Source of the DNA: Atopobiaceae bacterium | GTDB taxonomy: Bacteria > Actinomycetota > Coriobacteriia > Coriobacteriales > Atopobiaceae | Assembly: GCA_017460265.1 (NCBI GenBank) | Contig: JAFUBJ010000585.1 | Location: 1 to 15,700 of the forward strand | Direction: 5' to 3' | DNA length: 15,700 nt | Part shown: piece after piece, positions 13,695-15,700 of the stretch | Numbering within the stretch: the stretch's first letter is position 1 | How the letters are laid out: every line of letters begins with the position of its first letter | Notes under the pieces: model-generated | What the model saw: the letters and a program-made list of their open reading frames with translations, nothing else | Database searches by the model: none | What the model was told of the DNA's origin: nothing | Position numbers and translations under genes: made by a program

Positions 13695-15266
13695 ATGGAA
13701 GTCAGCAAGATTGTCGCGCAGCTCGGTGAGTTTGGAATACAGTCAATACGGGTTTGTGACACGCCTACCTACATTCAGACCCACAAGATGCTTGCGCCCA
13801 AAAAGGCAAGCTTCTATGAAGCTTGCCTCTATGTGGGCTTCTCATCGCAGCTGCCCGAACACCTCGAGACGGAAACAAGGGCAAGTATCATCTGCATCGA
13901 CGATGGCCCCCTACCCGAACAGATTCTTGATGCCCCCGAGCTGAACCTCTATCTGCTTCCTTCTGGGGTGAACCAGTTTGACGTCCTCAACAAAATCGCA
14001 GACATCCTCATCGATGAGGCATGGATCGTCGCCTCCATGCGCCGCATCCTCGACGACCTCTATGTGGGCTCCGGCCTGCAGGCACTCGCTGACACCGCAT
14101 CTGATGTTTTTGGCAACCCTGTCTTTGTCAACGACTCTTCGTTCAAGCTGCTAGCCATGCCCCAGAGCGTAACCTTCCAAGACTTTCAGCTGGAGGAACA
14201 GAAGGAGCTCGGATACATCCATCCCGAACTCGTCGAGGCGATGCGCCGGGACGGGATAGACTTCGAGATGGGGTCCCATCACGCCAGACCTTTCCTCTTT
14301 CCACGTCCTGGCACCAACGAGACCTGGCTCTTTACCGGCATCCGCCTACACAACATCTCGGTCGGCTTCATTGGCATTCCCGACCTCAACCATCCACACA
14401 CCTCGCGTGATCTCGAGCTCCTTGAGCGGTTCTCGAAGATCATTGCCGTCGAGATGGAGAAGGACGACTTCTACCGCGATTCGCGCGGAGCCAAGTTTGG
14501 TTATCTGCTCTCCGACCTGCTGTCAGGCAAGGTCCACAGCCAACACACCATCGACCAGCGGGCACGAAGCGTGCGTTGGACCGTACATAGCTGGAAACGC
14601 ATCCTGACGATTGCCGACCCAGGTGGCTTCATAAGTGCCGAGCGTTCTCAGCACATCGCACAACGCGTCCAAAGCATCGTTTATGGAGCGAGATGGACCA
14701 CATTCCGCCACAATCTCGTCTTCTTCTTGAGTGCTGATGAGCGGGAGCTGCCCTCGCACGACAGCCTCAACGAGCTCATCGGGTTTTTGAAGGCGACCAA
14801 TCTTGCGGGGGGCATGAGCATGCCCTTTGACGACCTTGCCGAATCGCCCCGATACTACCGGCAGTCTGTCCGCGCAATTGACGCAGGACTTCTCGCACGT
14901 AGGGCGGGCCCGATCTTTGAGTATTCCGCCATGCTGACCTATTACGCCGCGCAACAGCTGCTCAAGCGAAACAATGCCGACGAGTTCTGCCCCGAGCCCA
15001 TCCTGACGATTCGGGCATACGACGAACGTCATGGAACGGAACTCTGCGAGACACTCGAGCAATACCTTCTCCATGTTGGTGATCCCGTCGCGGCAGCCAA
15101 GGCGTTGCATGTGCACAGAAACACATTGCTTTACCGCATAAACAAGGTTCGAGAGCTCACCAACATGGATCTTTCTGACGGAAATGAGCGTCTCGCCGCA
15201 CAACTCTATTTCAGACTGGAGGAATGCCGGCACGGCACGCTCCAGATGGAGCGAGGTGGAGCATAA
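13695..15266 (+). CDS. PucR-family transcriptional regulator
   Basis: The 523-aa protein has the PucR architecture. Its C-terminal helix-turn-helix (about residues 450-515) contains LEQYLLHVGDPVAAAKALHV, then HRNTLLYRINKVRELTNMDL, the hallmark of PucR/CdaR proteins. The middle (about 110-260) looks like a GAF-type sensing region (ALADTASDVFGNPVFVNDSS; SVGFIGIPDLNHPHTSRDLE), followed by a GGDEF-like/CdaR linker region. The ATG at 13695 is preferred over GTG 13671 because AAAGGGG lies just upstream and the GTG falls inside the palindrome. PucR proteins often activate catabolic genes when the substrate is present. It diverges from the ACP-hydrolase-kinase array and most likely controls it; the ligand is unknown. 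Confidence 0.85.
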   Translation: MEVSKIVAQLGEFGIQSIRVCDTPTYIQTHKMLAPKKASFYEACLYVGFSSQLPEHLETETRASIICIDDGPLPEQILDAPELNLYLLPSGVNQFDVLNKIADILIDEAWIVASMRRILDDLYVGSGLQALADTASDVFGNPVFVNDSSFKLLAMPQSVTFQDFQLEEQKELGYIHPELVEAMRRDGIDFEMGSHHARPFLFPRPGTNETWLFTGIRLHNISVGFIGIPDLNHPHTSRDLELLERFSKIIAVEMEKDDFYRDSRGAKFGYLLSDLLSGKVHSQHTIDQRARSVRWTVHSWKRILTIADPGGFISAERSQHIAQRVQSIVYGARWTTFRHNLVFFLSADERELPSHDSLNELIGFLKATNLAGGMSMPFDDLAESPRYYRQSVRAIDAGLLARRAGPIFEYSAMLTYYAAQQLLKRNNADEFCPEPILTIRAYDERHGTELCETLEQYLLHVGDPVAAAKALHVHRNTLLYRINKVRELTNMDLSDGNERLAAQLYFRLEECRHGTLQMERGGA

Positions 15267-15585
15267 TGTATGGGCATGTATGTCGTACTATTTGCAACAA
15301 TGGAATAAAAGAAGAGGCACGACAGCTTAGGTCATCGTGACCAGTAAGTACACCAACGAGAGCATCTGGGGCTTGAAGACTTGAGGATGCTTTCAGTGGG
15401 TATGATGCTATCGGATAGACCTGCCCCACGAAGCATCTGTCCCCAGGTCGTGTGTTACGGAGTGCGCAGAACCATCCACTACTGGCCCGACTCTGCTCGT
15501 CGGCTTGCAACGCCTTCCGCTATAGACGAGCTCCTTCAAGCCCACACGTCGGTGGAGCTCAAGCGCGTGCTCTTGACCTCGTCGA
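15267..15585. other. Non-coding region downstream of the PucR-type gene
   Basis: No gene is supported here. GATGCTT (15386-15392) and AAGCATC (15431-15437) form an inverted repeat with an inner GTGGG/CCCAC pair, and AGCATCTG occurs at 15361 and 15432. There is no T-run, so it is not a clear terminator. Short frames in it look random or decayed. Confidence 0.4.
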
Positions 15586-15699
15586 TCATGACTGCTCTCC
15601 TCCTGCCCAGGGGGCGGATTCGACCAGCCGCCGAAGCGCCGTCTCGATGTCACCAGCCGGGTGTGTTTGAGCTGCGGAGGCTGGCCGCACGTGGTCGGT
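15586..15699 (-). CDS. Possible C-terminal end of an unidentified minus-strand gene
   Basis: From the right edge one minus-strand frame reads AAQTHPAGDIETALRRLVESAP and ends at a TGA (15588-15586). The composition is protein-like but too short to name. Its stop overlaps an ATG at 15589 that has GGAGGAG upstream, but that frame closes after 17 codons at 15536. Past that stop, the next frame reads on as GLKELVYSG, so a decayed second gene is possible. Confidence 0.3.
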   Translation of the reverse strand, partial: TDHVRPASAAQTHPAGDIETALRRLVESAPWAGGEQS

Positions 15700-15700
15700 C

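Overview
The window is GC-rich bacterial DNA with strong Shine-Dalgarno sites and ordinary -35/-10 promoters. The gene content (MurR/RpiR and PucR regulators, an OFA-type MFS carrier, butyrate kinase with a phosphotransacylase, a short radical SAM peptide cassette) suggests an anaerobic, probably gut or oral, actinobacterium of the Coriobacteriia (Olsenella/Atopobiaceae-like). That assignment is inference; no marker gene is present.

Region 1 (1-4202). A secreted lipoprotein alpha/beta hydrolase (minus strand, cut by the left edge) diverges from a MurR/RpiR regulator that is followed by a Nif3-like metal protein. Both promoters are readable and lie among inverted repeats. A convergent minus-strand gene encodes a small LamG/concanavalin-like protein and has its own 9-bp inverted-repeat operator. 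The regulator plausibly controls this group in response to a phosphosugar-like ligand.

Region 2 (4222-6375). The C-terminal remnant of a LysR regulator abuts a compact RiPP cassette: a 45-residue peptide with four Ala-Cys-(Gly/Arg)-Thr-Pro-Asp-Pro repeats, an attenuator-like hairpin, and a 349-aa radical SAM/SPASM maturase. This fits the poorly characterised ACGX-repeat systems. Downstream on the opposite strand lies a promoter, a TPP-riboswitch-like element and an intrinsic terminator with no thiamine gene behind them, so any read-through would run antisense to the maturase.

Region 3 (6398-7324). This is an accessory patch of lower GC. It holds a frameshifted, headless polymorphic toxin C-terminus of type 50, followed in frame by an intact acidic protein that is probably its immunity partner.

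Region 4 (7376-15266). A minus-strand gene array reads, in transcription order, acyl carrier protein, CocE/NonD-type acyl hydrolase, holo-ACP synthase, phosphotransacylase, butyrate kinase and an OFA-like MFS transporter. A PucR-type regulator diverges from it. The most economical reading is a dedicated catabolic route: the acyl group of an ester or amide is released or moved to the private ACP, converted to acyl-phosphate and used to make ATP, with the MFS protein importing substrate or exporting acid. I do not know of a described pathway with this composition. The right edge (15267-15700) is mostly non-coding, with the possible end of one more minus-strand gene.
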